Notes: generated by a model not told the origin, from the letters alone. DNA of 37,327 nt from Deltaproteobacteria bacterium (GCA_023381945.1 JAMCQY010000105.1:1-37327), one strand, 5' to 3'; shown: positions 17,151 through 25,764, counted from the first letter of the stretch. Program-made: numbers and translations.

Positions 17151-17181
17151 TGTAGGGGCGGGTTTCAAACCCGCCCCTACA
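17151..17181. repeat. Perfect 31-bp palindrome
   Basis: Arms of 15 bases (17151-17165 and 17167-17181) around a single C; the arm is TGTAGGGGCGGGTTT. It is followed by eight T on the + strand. The outer GTAGGGGC is shared with the repeats at 3340-3364 and 22073-22097, whose centres differ. It lies just upstream of the Rho-N-domain gene. Confidence 0.85.
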
Positions 17182-17286
17182 TTTTTTTTCATTCGAAAGT
17201 AATAATGCCTAACTTGCCCAAACGGCAGCTAACATCAATCTAAATTTAAACATAAACCCGGAATTCTTCAACCTAAAAAACCGTCT

Positions 17287-18051
17287 TCACTGTTTATCCA
17301 GCTTTTCCGCCAACTTGAGGAAAGGCCGCACCAGGTCTATGGGGATGGGGAACAGGGTAGTGGAGTTCTTCTCCGCGGCGATCTCCCGCAAAGTCTGAAG
17401 ATAACGCAACTGTAAGGACATCGGCTCGCTGGCCAGCACCCGGGCGGCGTCGGCCATCTTGGCGGCGGCCTGGAATTCGCCTTCGGCGTTGATCACTTTG
17501 GCCCGCCGTTCGCGTTCCGCCTCCGCCTGTTTGGCAATGGCCCGCTGCATCTCCACGGGCAGGTCGATGGAGCGCACTTCCGTCAGAGTCACCTTGATCC
17601 CCCAGGGTTCGGTCTGCTTATCCAGGATCTCGGCCAATTGGGCGTTGAGTTTCTCCCGTTCGGCCAGCAGGTCGTCCAGTTCCACCTGGCCGCAGACGCT
17701 GCGCAACGTAGTCTGGGCCAGCAGTTGGGTAGCGGCATAATAATCCCGCACCTCGATAATGGCCTTCAGAGGGTCGATCACCCGGAAATAGACCACCGCG
17801 TTCACCTTCACCGAGACGTTATCCCGGGTGATGACGTCCTGGGAGGGCACCTCGTAGGTGACCAATTGCAGATTGACCTTGACCAGATTGTCCACCATGG
17901 GAATGATGATGATCAGACCCGGCCCCTTGGCAAAGTGCAGGGCCCGGCCCAACCGGAAAATCACCCCGCGCTCGTATTCGTTCAGGATCTTAATAGCGCT
18001 GATCAAGAAAAAGAATGCCAGCACGATGATCACTAAAGCAGCTGTAGGCAT
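17287..18051 (-). CDS. Slipin (SPFH/band 7, stomatin-like membrane protein)
   Basis: A membrane-scaffold protein of the prohibitin/stomatin family. About 254 residues. One N-terminal helix (about 5-22) is followed by the SPFH domain ([20 protein letters not shown], then [18 protein letters not shown] and [20 protein letters not shown]) and a coiled coil rich in Ala, Glu and Arg ([20 protein letters not shown]). Start: AAGGAG, which overlaps the nfeD stop, is 6 nt before the ATG at 18049-18051; an earlier ATG (18057) directly abuts that site and is less likely. It is co-transcribed with nfeD upstream. The pair is a well-known arrangement, in which the NfeD protease in archaea cleaves the stomatin C-terminus. 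Secure as a family. Confidence 0.93.
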   Translation of the reverse strand: MPTAALVIIVLAFFFLISAIKILNEYERGVIFRLGRALHFAKGPGLIIIIPMVDNLVKVNLQLVTYEVPSQDVITRDNVSVKVNAVVYFRVIDPLKAIIEVRDYYAATQLLAQTTLRSVCGQVELDDLLAEREKLNAQLAEILDKQTEPWGIKVTLTEVRSIDLPVEMQRAIAKQAEAERERRAKVINAEGEFQAAAKMADAARVLASEPMSLQLRYLQTLREIAAEKNSTTLFPIPIDLVRPFLKLAEKLDKQ

Positions 18052-18061
18052 ATGCATCTCC
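18052..18061 (-). promoter_or_regulatory. Ribosome binding site overlapping the nfeD stop
   Basis: On the minus strand the nfeD TAA runs directly into AAGGAG, followed by six bases and the ATG at 18051. This supports translational coupling of nfeD and slipin. Confidence 0.55.
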
Positions 18062-19363
18062 TTATGATTTATTTGGCGCCCGGCGGACCCGGAGCTGCAG
18101 ATTTTTGACTTCCAGAATTTCTATGGGTTCTTTGGCCCCTATGGGCTCGTCGCTCACCGCGAGCCAGTATTCACCATGGACAAAAACCCGTCCCTCCGGA
18201 GACAGGGAAGTGACCGCCACCCCCCGTTCTCCCACCATGCCCGCGGTGCCGGTCATGGCGCGCTGGAAATGGCTGCGAAAGACGATGCCGGCCACTACAA
18301 TGAAAAACAGCGACACCGTCAAGACCGTGGGAATCAAGACCGCCCAAGAGATCTCCATACCGCCGCCTGCCCCGCGGAATAACATGATAGCCCCCAGAAA
18401 TAACGACGCTACCCCCGCCAAGGAGAGCAGCCCGTAGCTGGTGATCTTAAACTCCAGGATGAAGAAGACAAAGGCCAGCAGGATCAGGAGCACTCCGATA
18501 TAATTGACCGGCAGAGTCTGGAAGGCGAATAAAGCCAACAGCAGACACAGGGAGCCTATCACACCGGGCAGCACCACTCCGGGGTGGGCCAGTTCAAAGT
18601 AGATCCCGGCCAGGCCAATCATCATCAGAATAAAGGCGATGTTGGGGTCTCCAATGTATCTCAGCAACCGGGTGCGCAAGGTCTCTTGAATTTCCTTAAC
18701 CGGCGCTCCGGCGGTCTTGAGCACCCAGGGCTGACCATGCACTATCACCCGCCGGCCGTTGACTTTGTGCAGCAAATCGTCCAGGTTGTCGGCCAGCAGG
18801 TCCACTACCTTGAGCTTTAAGGCTTCGGAGGCGGAAATGGAGACGCTCTGGCGGATGGCCTTCTCCATCCAGTCGGGATTGCGGCGCCGTTCCTCGGTTA
18901 TGGCGCGACCATAAGCCACGAAATCATTGAGAACCTTATTTTCCATGGTCTTGTCCATCTGGCCCATGCCGATGGACACCGGGTGCGCCGCGCCGATGTT
19001 GGTGCCGGGGGCCATGGCGGCCACCTGGGCCGCCTCAGTGATGAAGACCCCGGCGGACGCAGCCCTGGCCCCGCTGGGAGAGACATAGACGATCACCGGC
19101 ACCTTGGAGTTCGAAATGGCCTGCACAATCTGCCGCATGGAGATGTCCAGGCCTCCGGGAGTATCCAGCTTAATCACCAGGGCCTCGGCCTTCTGATTTT
19201 CGGCCTCCTGAATGCCGCTGAGGATAAATTCCGCCAGACCGGGATTGATGGAGCCCACTGCTGACAAAACAAAAACCGCCCGGGGTTCAGCCGCCAGACA
19301 AATTCCACCCTGAATCATAAGGGTGAAAATTGCAAAAAAAATCAGCCATAAATAGCGTTTCAT
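18062..19363 (-). CDS. nfeD: NfeD-type membrane-bound ClpP-class serine protease
   Basis: The long form of NfeD: signal peptide (about 1-25), ClpP-like protease domain (about 28-230), several membrane helices (about 240-375) and a C-terminal OB-fold domain (about 385-433). The protease uses a Ser-Lys dyad as in archaeal PH1510. [11 protein letters not shown] supplies Ser103, and the lysine in ENKVLNDF (about 143) fits the second residue. DTPGGLD is the conserved turn. It probably cleaves membrane-associated substrates. It lies 59 nt after udg and just before slipin; the operon with slipin is the usual context. Length 433 is normal. Confidence 0.93.
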   Translation of the reverse strand: MKRYLWLIFFAIFTLMIQGGICLAAEPRAVFVLSAVGSINPGLAEFILSGIQEAENQKAEALVIKLDTPGGLDISMRQIVQAISNSKVPVIVYVSPSGARAASAGVFITEAAQVAAMAPGTNIGAAHPVSIGMGQMDKTMENKVLNDFVAYGRAITEERRRNPDWMEKAIRQSVSISASEALKLKVVDLLADNLDDLLHKVNGRRVIVHGQPWVLKTAGAPVKEIQETLRTRLLRYIGDPNIAFILMMIGLAGIYFELAHPGVVLPGVIGSLCLLLALFAFQTLPVNYIGVLLILLAFVFFILEFKITSYGLLSLAGVASLFLGAIMLFRGAGGGMEISWAVLIPTVLTVSLFFIVVAGIVFRSHFQRAMTGTAGMVGERGVAVTSLSPEGRVFVHGEYWLAVSDEPIGAKEPIEILEVKNLQLRVRRAPNKS

Positions 19364-19398
19364 AAATTATGTCTCTGGCTGTCTGCCGTCACTGACTG

Positions 19399-19421
19399 CT
19401 GACTACTGGCTACTGACTACT
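19399..19421. repeat. Tandem-word repeat directly after udg
   Basis: A 23-base stretch built from CTGACTA/CTGGCTA words, one base past the udg stop. It is identical to 21399-21421 after the metallo-hydrolase gene and similar to 31815-31846. Confidence 0.75.
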
Positions 19422-19422
19422 T

Positions 19423-20121
19423 TCACTCTGCCGCCAGGTACTCCATCACCTTTTGCATATCTTCCCAGGTCTTGATCCGCTCCTGTTTAAAGCGGAGCAG
19501 ATATGAGGGGTGAAAGGTGGGCATCACCCGGATATGGTCATAGCGCTGCCATTTGCCGCGAATTTTGGTAATAGGCTCCGTAGCACCGAGCAAGGCATGG
19601 GTGGCAATCTTTCCCAAGGCAACGATCACTCGCGGTTTAATGGCGGTAATCTGCATTTTCAGAAAGGGCAAACAGGCCTCGATTTCGTCCGGCTCGGGAT
19701 TTCTGTTTCCCGGCGGACGGCTCTTGACCACGTTGGTGATGTAGACCTCCTCCCGCTCCAATCCCAGTTTGTTCAACAGGTTGTTCAAGAGTTGCCCGGC
19801 CGCGCCCACAAAGGGCCGGCCCTGCAAGTCTTCCTCCGCTCCCGGGGCCTCGCCGATAAACATCAACCGGGCGGTGGGAGAACCCTCGCCGAAGACCAGG
19901 CTCTTGGCGCCGGCATAGAGCTTGCAACGCTGGCAGTGCCCCATCTCCTGCCGGATTTCCTCCAGGGTAGGAGTTTTTTCGGACTTGGTCATTGACTCCG
20001 GCGTCGGCGCGGCAGCCGGTTCGGGCGGCAGGCCCCGCACGCCCAGACGCTGCTGGTAGCGGAGCCATTCCATCAGTCCATCCACCAGGTCCCGCAATTC
20101 CACTGCCGGGTCCTCAGGCAC
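19423..20121 (-). CDS. udg: Family 4 uracil-DNA glycosylase
   Basis: Removes uracil from DNA as the first step of base excision repair. It has 232 residues; the first ~50 form a linker-like Pro/Ala-rich N-terminus. Motifs: GEAPGAEEDLQGRPFVG (catalytic motif A), NVVKSRPPGNRNP, and PTFHPSYLLR (catalytic His). Fe-S ligands C63, C66 (HCQRC) and C150 (EACLPF) are present. The position normally written VVKC-RPP is Ser134 here, so one cluster ligand appears replaced. The start is GTG at 20121, preceded by GGGGAG and overlapping the coaBC end by 8 nt, so the two are translationally coupled. Family is certain; cluster state is open. Confidence 0.93.
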   Translation of the reverse strand: MPEDPAVELRDLVDGLMEWLRYQQRLGVRGLPPEPAAAPTPESMTKSEKTPTLEEIRQEMGHCQRCKLYAGAKSLVFGEGSPTARLMFIGEAPGAEEDLQGRPFVGAAGQLLNNLLNKLGLEREEVYITNVVKSRPPGNRNPEPDEIEACLPFLKMQITAIKPRVIVALGKIATHALLGATEPITKIRGKWQRYDHIRVMPTFHPSYLLRFKQERIKTWEDMQKVMEYLAAE

Positions 20122-21334
20122 CTCCCCTGCCCTCCCGGCCCCTGCCCATAAGGAGTTCGGCCACCCGATCGAGAATCAGTTCCGCCACCTCTTCTTTGGT
20201 AAGCAGGGGCAGACGCTCCGGTTCCCTCTCCCGGCTCAGGATAGTCACCTGATTGGTGTCCACCGCGAAACCCGCATCCTTCCGGGTAACGTCATTAGCC
20301 ACGATAAAATCAAGATGCTTTTCCTCGAGCTTGCGCCGGGCCTCTGCCTCCTGATCGTGGGTCTCAGCCGCAAAGCCTACCATTACCTGGCGCTTTCTAA
20401 TTTGGTTGAGCTCCCGCAAGATATCCGGGTTTTGGGCGAGCTGCATCTGGACCTCTTCCCGCCCGCGTTTGATCTTTTTAAGCTCACATTTAACCGGCCG
20501 GTAATCGCCCACCGCCGCCGCCATGAGCAGAGCGTCAGCCGCTGAAAACCTTTCTTGGACCGCGGCCAGCATCTCCCGGGCCGATCTGACCCAGACCCGC
20601 TCCACCCCGTAAGGAGCGGACAAAGCGCTGGGGCCGCTGACGAGCCACACCTCGGCCCCCCGGCGCCAGGCCACCCGGGCCAGGGCATAGCCCATCTTGC
20701 CGCTGGAGCGGTTGGTCAGAAAGCGCACCGGGTCACAGTCTTCGTGAGTAGGTCCGGCGGTCACCAAAACCCGTTGGCCCAGCAGATCCTTGCGGCTTAC
20801 GAGGCTGGCGGCGGCCTCGACGATCACCTCAGGTTCGGGCAGCCGGCCCAGGCCCACGGCGCCGCAGGCCAGTTCTCCGGTGGCGGGATCCAGCACCTTC
20901 AGGCCCCGATCCCGCAAGCGCTCCAGATTCTCCTGAACCACCGGATTGCGCCACATTTCCACGTTCATGGCCGGGCAAAGCAGCGCCGGCCGGGTGGCCG
21001 CCAGCAGGATGGTGGTGAGCAGGTCGTCACCAATCCCCGCCGCCAGTTTGCCGAGAAGATTGGCGGTGGCCGGGGCGATCACAATGGCGTCCGCTTCCTG
21101 TCCCAGGGAGACGTGCTCCAGAGGCGCAGCATTTGGTCCGAACATGGCGGTGGCCACTTTTTCGCCGGATAACGCCTCGAAGGTCAACGGCGTCACAAAC
21201 TCCCGGGCCGCCGCGGTCATTACCACCTTCACCTGGGCGCCGGCACAGATGAACCGCCGGGTGAGTTCCGCCGCCTTATAAGCCGCGATGCCGCCGGTAA
21301 CCCCCAATAAGATGCGTTTGCCTGCGTAGATCAT
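20114..21334 (-). CDS. coaBC: Bifunctional phosphopantothenoylcysteine decarboxylase / phosphopantothenate-cysteine ligase
   Basis: Two steps of coenzyme A synthesis. Residues 1 to about 180 form the FMN-dependent CoaC decarboxylase: VTGGIAAYK (11-20), His74 in PLEHVSL, PAMNVEMW (121-128) and Cys157 in GELACGAVGLGR. The CoaB ligase half follows with AGPTHEDCDPVRFLTNRSSG (Asn208), AAAVGDYRP and VANDVTRKDAGF. Full length at 406 residues with all key residues intact. It overlaps the udg start. It lies 86 nt after the metallo-hydrolase gene, with a tandem-word repeat between them. Confidence 0.96.
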   Translation of the reverse strand: MIYAGKRILLGVTGGIAAYKAAELTRRFICAGAQVKVVMTAAAREFVTPLTFEALSGEKVATAMFGPNAAPLEHVSLGQEADAIVIAPATANLLGKLAAGIGDDLLTTILLAATRPALLCPAMNVEMWRNPVVQENLERLRDRGLKVLDPATGELACGAVGLGRLPEPEVIVEAAASLVSRKDLLGQRVLVTAGPTHEDCDPVRFLTNRSSGKMGYALARVAWRRGAEVWLVSGPSALSAPYGVERVWVRSAREMLAAVQERFSAADALLMAAAVGDYRPVKCELKKIKRGREEVQMQLAQNPDILRELNQIRKRQVMVGFAAETHDQEAEARRKLEEKHLDFIVANDVTRKDAGFAVDTNQVTILSREREPERLPLLTKEEVAELILDRVAELLMGRGREGRGGA

Positions 21335-21398
21335 AGCCGTTTTGGGTTTTAGGTTTTTGGGTTCTCTGATTGGAACCGAAACTTAGCGAAACTGACAA

Positions 21399-21421
21399 CT
21401 GACTACTGGCTACTGACTACT
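21399..21421. repeat. Tandem-word repeat touching the metallo-hydrolase stop
   Basis: The same 23 bases as 19399-19421. The last base is the first of the stop codon of the metallo-hydrolase gene (minus strand). Confidence 0.75.
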
Positions 21422-22044
21422 CAAAAAAACGGATTATATTTCTTTTCTTGCCCCACCGTTGTTACGGGGCCATGGCCTGGATAGACACTGTAGTCGTCGC
21501 CCAGGGTGAAGATCTTGGTGCGCACCGCGGCGATCAGCTCGTCAAAGGAGCCGCCGGGAAAGTCAGTGCGGCCGATGGAACCGGCAAACAGCAGGTCCCC
21601 CACGTAAACGTAAGTGTGCCCTTCCATCACCAGGCTGATGCCGCCGGGGGTATGTCCCGGAGTATGCAGCACCTTCAGCCGGTACGGCCCGAAGCTGAGG
21701 ACATCATCTTCCTTTAGCAAAATATCGGCCTGGGACAGGCGCAGACGGTTGCCGGTGAAGAACATGGCCTCCGCCGACGGCGCATTCAACATCGGGGCGT
21801 CCGCCTCATGGATGGCAATCTGGGCGCCGGTGGCCGCTTTTAAGGGCTGATTGGCGTCCACGTGGTCAAAATGGCCGTGCGTATCGATGATATATTTCAA
21901 GTTGAGCTGGTGATTTTTCAAGACCGCCAGAATTGCATCTTCGTCGCCGCCCGGATCGATGACCACCGCTTCCTTGGTTTCTTCGTCCCCGATGATATAA
22001 CAATTGACCTCCAGCAATCCCACGGTCAGACCTTCTTGAATCAT
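21421..22044 (-). CDS. Metallo-beta-lactamase-fold hydrolase (glyoxalase II-like)
   Basis: A 207-residue cytosolic hydrolase. The metal site is explicit: THGHFDH (H56, H58, D60, H61), HTPGHTPGG (H131), GDLLFAGSIGRTDFPGG (D150) and YPGHGPVTT near the C-terminus. The family includes thiolester hydrolases such as glyoxalase II and persulfide dioxygenases. The sequence lacks an extra C-terminal rhodanese or longer glyoxalase II domain, so the substrate is not settled. The ATG at 22044 has no strong upstream gene coupling. Likely in a transcription unit with coaBC, but the 86-nt gap makes this uncertain. Confidence 0.88.
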   Translation of the reverse strand: MIQEGLTVGLLEVNCYIIGDEETKEAVVIDPGGDEDAILAVLKNHQLNLKYIIDTHGHFDHVDANQPLKAATGAQIAIHEADAPMLNAPSAEAMFFTGNRLRLSQADILLKEDDVLSFGPYRLKVLHTPGHTPGGISLVMEGHTYVYVGDLLFAGSIGRTDFPGGSFDELIAAVRTKIFTLGDDYSVYPGHGPVTTVGQEKKYNPFF

Positions 22045-22072
22045 TTTGCCTCCAGCTTTATTCTATATTATC

Positions 22073-22120
22073 GTAGGGGCACGGCGTGCCGTGCCCTTGT
22101 AAGGTGGTTCTTGAACCGCC
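22073..22120. repeat. Double palindrome between LysE-type and metallo-hydrolase genes
   Basis: The first element (22073-22097) is GTAGGGGCACGGC... with arms GGGCACGGC/GCCGTGCCC, the exact reverse complement of 3340-3364. The second is GGTGGTTC (22103-22110)-TT-GAACCGCC (22113-22120) with one mismatch. They sit downstream of the LysE-type gene. Confidence 0.78.
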
Positions 22121-22127
22121 GATGATT

Positions 22128-22772
22128 TCAGGCATTCAGAAAAAACTTCACTCCCTGGAAGGCGAAATAGCCCCCGAAGCACAGCAAAAAGACGCCGCAG
22201 CCGGTCAGGAAGCCGCGATAGAGCCCGTCCGAGAGAAACCGCCTGCCGCCGGCCACCGCCCCGGACACCAGGGTGTACCAGGCAAAATCCGCCAGAATAT
22301 GTCCGAAATAGAAGAGGCCTACCCCGACGAGGCCGTATTTCATGGCGAACATGACATAGCCCAACCCGATGGTGACCCACCAGATGAGCCAGTAGGGGTT
22401 GGCGGCGCTCAGCAGTACTCCGGCCACCACCGGGTTCAGGGTTGAGCCGTTTTTGACGTCGAATTCCAGGCGGCCCTGACGTGAGGCCTTCATGGTCATG
22501 ATGCCCATCCAGCCCAACATGCCGGCCCCCAATACGCCCACGGTACCTAAAATTAACGGCTGATTCAGCCAGGCCCCGAGGCCCACCAGCAAGAGTAAGA
22601 CCAGGGCCGCCTCCAGCAGAGAATGGCCCACGATAATCAGCGGCCCGGCCCAAAAACCCCGGCGGGCGGCTTCGCTCACGGTCACGGTGAGCAGCGGCCC
22701 CGGCATCAAGGCTCCGCTTAGCGCCACGATGAAGGAGGTGGAGGCCAATCCCGCCAATATCCAGGGATTCAT
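22128..22772 (-). CDS. LysE/RhtB-family exporter
   Basis: A membrane protein of 214 residues with six hydrophobic helices. The N-terminal FIVALSGALMPGPLLTVTVS matches the LysE/RhtB signature (PGP after helix 1). SAANPYWLIWWVTIG is the conserved loop/helix region in the second half. Homologues export amino acids or related metabolites; the substrate cannot be read from sequence. The ATG has AAGGAAAA upstream. It is first in the minus-strand cluster, with no close upstream gene. Confidence 0.85.
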   Translation of the reverse strand: MNPWILAGLASTSFIVALSGALMPGPLLTVTVSEAARRGFWAGPLIIVGHSLLEAALVLLLLVGLGAWLNQPLILGTVGVLGAGMLGWMGIMTMKASRQGRLEFDVKNGSTLNPVVAGVLLSAANPYWLIWWVTIGLGYVMFAMKYGLVGVGLFYFGHILADFAWYTLVSGAVAGGRRFLSDGLYRGFLTGCGVFLLCFGGYFAFQGVKFFLNA

Positions 22773-22821
22773 GATTTTCCTTTTCTTCCCTTCTACTTTG
22801 CAAGTATAATCGAGAGCGGTC

Positions 22822-22903
22822 GGCTATCAGCTATCAGCTTTTAAAATCAAAGCAATATATCTTTTGGTTTTTGCTAAAAGCTGAAAGCTGATCGCTGTTA
22901 GCC
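22822..22903. repeat. Imperfect long inverted repeat
   Basis: GGCTATCAGCTATCAGCTTT at the left and its imperfect reverse complement at 22875-22903, separated by an AT-rich spacer. Each arm is itself a small tandem repeat. Confidence 0.6.
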
Positions 22904-22975
22904 TATGAATAATCATCCTACCATACCGAGGACCTCAAACCAAGGTAAAATCAAGGGGATGGCCCAGTTCAAGTC

Positions 22976-23004
22976 ATGGTGGGGCGGGCGTCCCCGCCTG
23001 CCCC
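22976..23004. repeat. Second copy of the post-nuoA palindrome
   Basis: Bases 22976-22998 match 2282-2304 exactly; the remainder diverges. Confidence 0.75.
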
Positions 23005-23020
23005 TTCAAGTGAGGTGAGA

Positions 23021-23067
23021 TAGGGCGGCCTGTGGCCGCCAAAAGGCGGCGTGCGCAACACGCCCTA
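23021..23067. repeat. Composite palindrome with alternative stems
   Basis: Outer arms TAGGGCG (23021-23027) and CGCCCTA (23061-23067). Inside are GGCGGCC-TGT-GGCCGCC, GCCGCC-AAAA-GGCGGC and GGCGTG-CGCAA-CACGCC, which cannot all form at once. It ends 10 nt before the methyltransferase start. Confidence 0.7.
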
Positions 23068-23076
23068 TAACACTTA

Positions 23077-24006
23077 ATGAAAAATCCTCCTTCCAAAAAG
23101 AAGACCCGCACCAGCGCTTTCGGCACCCCGGGGCGCATCTCGCATGATGCCTCGTCTTTTTATGCCAGCAAATTATATGCTCACCAACCCCAGGAAACCG
23201 AGATTGTCGGCGAAGAGAACCTCATCCCTCCAGAATATTTAAACCGGATTTTCTGCAAATCCTCGGAAGCCATGACGGAACTGCCGGACAACAGCGTCCA
23301 CCTGATGGTGACCTCGCCGCCCTATAATGTCGGCAAGGAATACGACCGGGACGCCACCCTGGAAGAATATCTGGAATTTTTGGGCCAGGTCTGGTGCGAG
23401 GTCTACCGGGTGCTGGTCCCCGGCGGCCGGGCCTGTATCAACATCGCCAACCTGGGGCGCAAGCCTTACATTCCGCTGCATGCCTTTATCGTCCGGGACT
23501 TGTTGAACCTAGGATTTCTGATGCGCGGCGAAATTATCTGGAACAAGGCCTCGAGCGCCTCCGTTTCCACCGCCTGGGGCTCCTGGCGCTCACCGGCCAA
23601 CCCAACCCTCCGGGATGTGCACGAATATCTGCTGATCTTCTGCAAAGCCAGTTTCTCCCGCAAGAGCAAAGATAAAAAAGGCACCATCTCCCGGGACGAT
23701 TTTCTGGAGCTCACCAAGAGCATCTGGAACTTCCCTGCAGTCTCGGCGCGCAGCGTGGGCCATCCGGCCCCCTTTCCGCTGGAGCTGCCCCATCGCCTCA
23801 TCCAGCTATACACCTATGAGGACGAAGTGGTTCTGGACCCTTTCATGGGCAGCGGACAGACGGCCATCGCAGCGCTCCTGGATGACCGGCGCTATGTGGG
23901 TTACGAGATCGAACCGCAGTATGTCAGTCTGGCGGAAAAAAGAATCCGGCAATTCCGCCAGGAGTTTAAGTCCCCTACCCTGCTGGACCTCCTTTACGAA
24001 CAGTGA
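23077..24006 (+). CDS. Site-specific DNA methyltransferase, beta-class order, TSPPYN catalytic motif
   Basis: An amino-methyltransferase of 309 residues. Catalytic motif IV is TSPPYN (79-84) and the SAM-binding motif I, DPFMGSGQTAIAAL, follows at 254, so the order is IV before I (beta class). An SPPY rather than DPPY motif is more usual for N4-cytosine enzymes, but adenine enzymes also occur, so the base is not settled. The N-terminus (about 1-45) is basic and carries GRISHDASSFYASKLY. No restriction endonuclease or specificity gene lies nearby, so it looks solitary. The ATG has no clear Shine-Dalgarno site and follows a composite palindrome. It is 17 nt before the next gene. Confidence 0.88.
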   Translation: MKNPPSKKKTRTSAFGTPGRISHDASSFYASKLYAHQPQETEIVGEENLIPPEYLNRIFCKSSEAMTELPDNSVHLMVTSPPYNVGKEYDRDATLEEYLEFLGQVWCEVYRVLVPGGRACINIANLGRKPYIPLHAFIVRDLLNLGFLMRGEIIWNKASSASVSTAWGSWRSPANPTLRDVHEYLLIFCKASFSRKSKDKKGTISRDDFLELTKSIWNFPAVSARSVGHPAPFPLELPHRLIQLYTYEDEVVLDPFMGSGQTAIAALLDDRRYVGYEIEPQYVSLAEKRIRQFRQEFKSPTLLDLLYEQ

Positions 24007-24023
24007 CCAAGGAGTCCCCGCCA

Positions 24024-24386
24024 ATGAAGGCTCATGTGCTAATCCTGGGTGTGATCGCACTATCCGTCGTCTTTTCCAGTCCGGCTTCGGCTCAACCGGC
24101 CTCGGGTCAATCTGCCAAGCCCAAGATCACCTTTAAGGGCGGACCGGGCGATAAGCCGGAAACCGCCGTGATTATTTTGGGGGCGCCCAATTCCATGGCG
24201 GGCATCGCGGCGGAATATAACTATCTGCGGCGAAAATTCGGGCGGAAGCAGGTCGATTGGAGGCTAACCCGCCAAAGCGTTTTCAATCAGCAGGGCAAGG
24301 TCTATGACCGCCTGGAGTTGGAATTGAAAGACGGCAGCAGGAAGACGGTCTTCTTTGACATCAGCGAGTTTTTCGGTAAGCTATAG
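24024..24386 (+). CDS. Small exported protein of unknown function
   Basis: I do not recognise this family. The 120-residue protein starts MKAHVLILGVIALSVVFSSP and has a clean signal peptide with a likely cut after PASA at about 23. The mature part is charged and contains VIILGAPNSMAGIAAEYNYL, then RRKFGRKQVDW and a beta-rich tail ending FFDISEFFGKL. Start: ATG at 24024 with AAGGAG at 24009-24014. A GTG at 24003 overlapping the methyltransferase stop would remove the signal peptide from the N-terminus and is less likely. It is probably co-transcribed with the methyltransferase. No cysteine, so no lipobox or disulfide. Confidence 0.75.
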   Translation: MKAHVLILGVIALSVVFSSPASAQPASGQSAKPKITFKGGPGDKPETAVIILGAPNSMAGIAAEYNYLRRKFGRKQVDWRLTRQSVFNQQGKVYDRLELELKDGSRKTVFFDISEFFGKL

Positions 24387-24396
24387 GGAAAGCATA

Positions 24397-24441
24397 CAGG
24401 CTGGAAGCCTGCGCTACCAAATCCGGTGCGTGGAACGCACC
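24397..24441. repeat. Two palindromes upstream of murA
   Basis: CAGGCT-GGA-AGCCTG (24397-24411) continues into GCGCTACC; 24397-24418 is the exact reverse complement of the first 22 bases of the 1840 element. Next is GGTGCGT (24425-24431)-GGA-ACGCACC (24435-24441). Both have the same GGA centre. Confidence 0.78.
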
Positions 24442-24471
24442 CTCCCGATGGAGTTTTCGTAAGCTTCAATC

Positions 24472-25764
24472 ATGGATAAGATCGTCATTGAAGGTGGCAT
24501 TCCCCTGAACGGGGAAGTGCAGATCAGCGGCGCCAAGAATGCCGCCCTCCCTATCCTGGCCGCCACTCTGCTGGCCCCGGGCGGGCACGTCCTGTCCAAC
24601 GTGCCGCCCCTGGCCGACATCCGCACCTGCAAGAGGCTCCTGGCCAACCTGGGGGTGAGGTTTAAAGAGGCTGAGGCCGAAACTGGCGGACACCCGGGTC
24701 CGCCCCTGCCAGGTCCGTCCCTAATAGTTGATTCTTCGGACCTGAAAGGCTATGAAGCGCCGTATGAGCTGGTGAAGACCATGCGGGCCGCGGTCCTGGT
24801 CCTGGGGCCGCTGGTGGCCCGGGCCCGCCGGGCCCGGGTGTCGCTGCCGGGCGGCTGCGCCATCGGCGCCCGGCCCATCGACCTGCACCTCAAGGGCCTG
24901 GAGGCCATGGGGGTAAAGATCAACCTGTCCCAGGGCTACGTTACTGCCGATGCCCGGCGCCTGCGCGGGGCGGAGATTTACTTTGACACGGTCACGGTTA
25001 CCGGCACCGAAAACCTGATGATGGCCGCCACCCTGGCCAAAGGCACCACGGTGATCAAGAACGCCGCCATGGAGCCGGAAGTGGGCGATTTGGCCAGGTT
25101 TTTGGTGGCCATGGGGGCGAGAATCGAAGGGATCGACAGCGACATCCTCACCATCCACGGCGTCCGGGACCTCAAACCGGCCAGCTACCGGATCATGAGC
25201 GACCGCATCGAGGCCGGCACTTACCTGGCCGCCGCGGCCATCACCAAGGGGGAGGTCACCCTGGTGAACGCCCCGGTGCCGCACCTCACTGCCATCATGG
25301 GCAAGTTTACTGAGGCCGGGGTGCGCCTCACCGCCGAGAAAGGCAGCATTACCGTACACTCCGGGGGCAACCTCACCGGCGTGGATATCCGCACCCATCC
25401 CTACCCCGGCTTCGCCACCGACATGCAGGCGCAGTTCATGGCCCTGATGAGCGTGGCCAAGGGCGCCTCGGTGATCACCGAAACCATCTTCGAAAACCGC
25501 TTCATGCACGTCAGTGAACTGGTGCGCCTGGGGGCGGACATCACGGTGAACGGCAATCTGGCCGTAGTCCGGGGGCGCCGCGGGCTCCAGGGGGCGCCGG
25601 TAATGGCCACCGACCTCAGGGCCAGCGCCTCCCTGGTGGTGGCCGGCCTGGCCGCCGCCGGCACCACCGAGGTCCTGCGGGTCTATCACCTGGACCGGGG
25701 TTATGCCAACCTGGTGGAAAAACTGTCCGCCCTGGGGGCGCGGATCAAACGGGTGCCGCAGTAA
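24472..25764 (+). CDS. murA: UDP-N-acetylglucosamine 1-carboxyvinyltransferase
   Basis: The first committed step of peptidoglycan synthesis, transferring enolpyruvate from PEP to UDP-GlcNAc. It has 430 residues. [11 protein letters not shown] (K22, N23) and [20 protein letters not shown] (catalytic Cys129, the residue alkylated by fosfomycin) are present. [15 protein letters not shown] and [17 protein letters not shown] follow. A short Gly/Pro-rich insertion at about 65-80 accounts for the length over E. coli's 419. Cytosolic. The ATG has a GGAG-like site upstream. Secure. Confidence 0.96.
   Translation: MDKIVIEGGIPLNGEVQISGAKNAALPILAATLLAPGGHVLSNVPPLADIRTCKRLLANLGVRFKEAEAETGGHPGPPLPGPSLIVDSSDLKGYEAPYELVKTMRAAVLVLGPLVARARRARVSLPGGCAIGARPIDLHLKGLEAMGVKINLSQGYVTADARRLRGAEIYFDTVTVTGTENLMMAATLAKGTTVIKNAAMEPEVGDLARFLVAMGARIEGIDSDILTIHGVRDLKPASYRIMSDRIEAGTYLAAAAITKGEVTLVNAPVPHLTAIMGKFTEAGVRLTAEKGSITVHSGGNLTGVDIRTHPYPGFATDMQAQFMALMSVAKGASVITETIFENRFMHVSELVRLGADITVNGNLAVVRGRRGLQGAPVMATDLRASASLVVAGLAAAGTTEVLRVYHLDRGYANLVEKLSALGARIKRVPQ

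Larger units (their letters stand above)
22773..23076. other. 304-bp intergenic region, only repeats seen
   Basis: A divergent gap between the LysE-type and methyltransferase genes. It holds an imperfect inverted repeat made of CTATCAG/GCTGAAAG words (22822-22843 with 22875-22903), the palindrome at 22976-23004 and a composite palindrome at 23021-23067. I see no gene, tRNA or clear promoter here. Confidence 0.6.

Noticed and set aside
17151..17189. Palindrome with a T-run read as a terminator
   Set aside because: On the plus strand it is followed by eight T, but no plus-strand gene ends just upstream; the histidine kinase already has its own terminator at 16697.
19399..21421. CRISPR-like array from the repeated 23-mers
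   Set aside because: The copies lie 2 kb apart with genes between; there are no regular spacers and no cas genes.
22063..22803. Frame on the minus strand overlapping the LysE-type gene in another phase
   Set aside because: It is a shadow frame running through the repeat at 22073; the LysE frame has family motifs.
23077..24006. Full restriction-modification or defence system
   Set aside because: Only a methyltransferase is seen. No endonuclease, specificity subunit or other defence gene flanks it.
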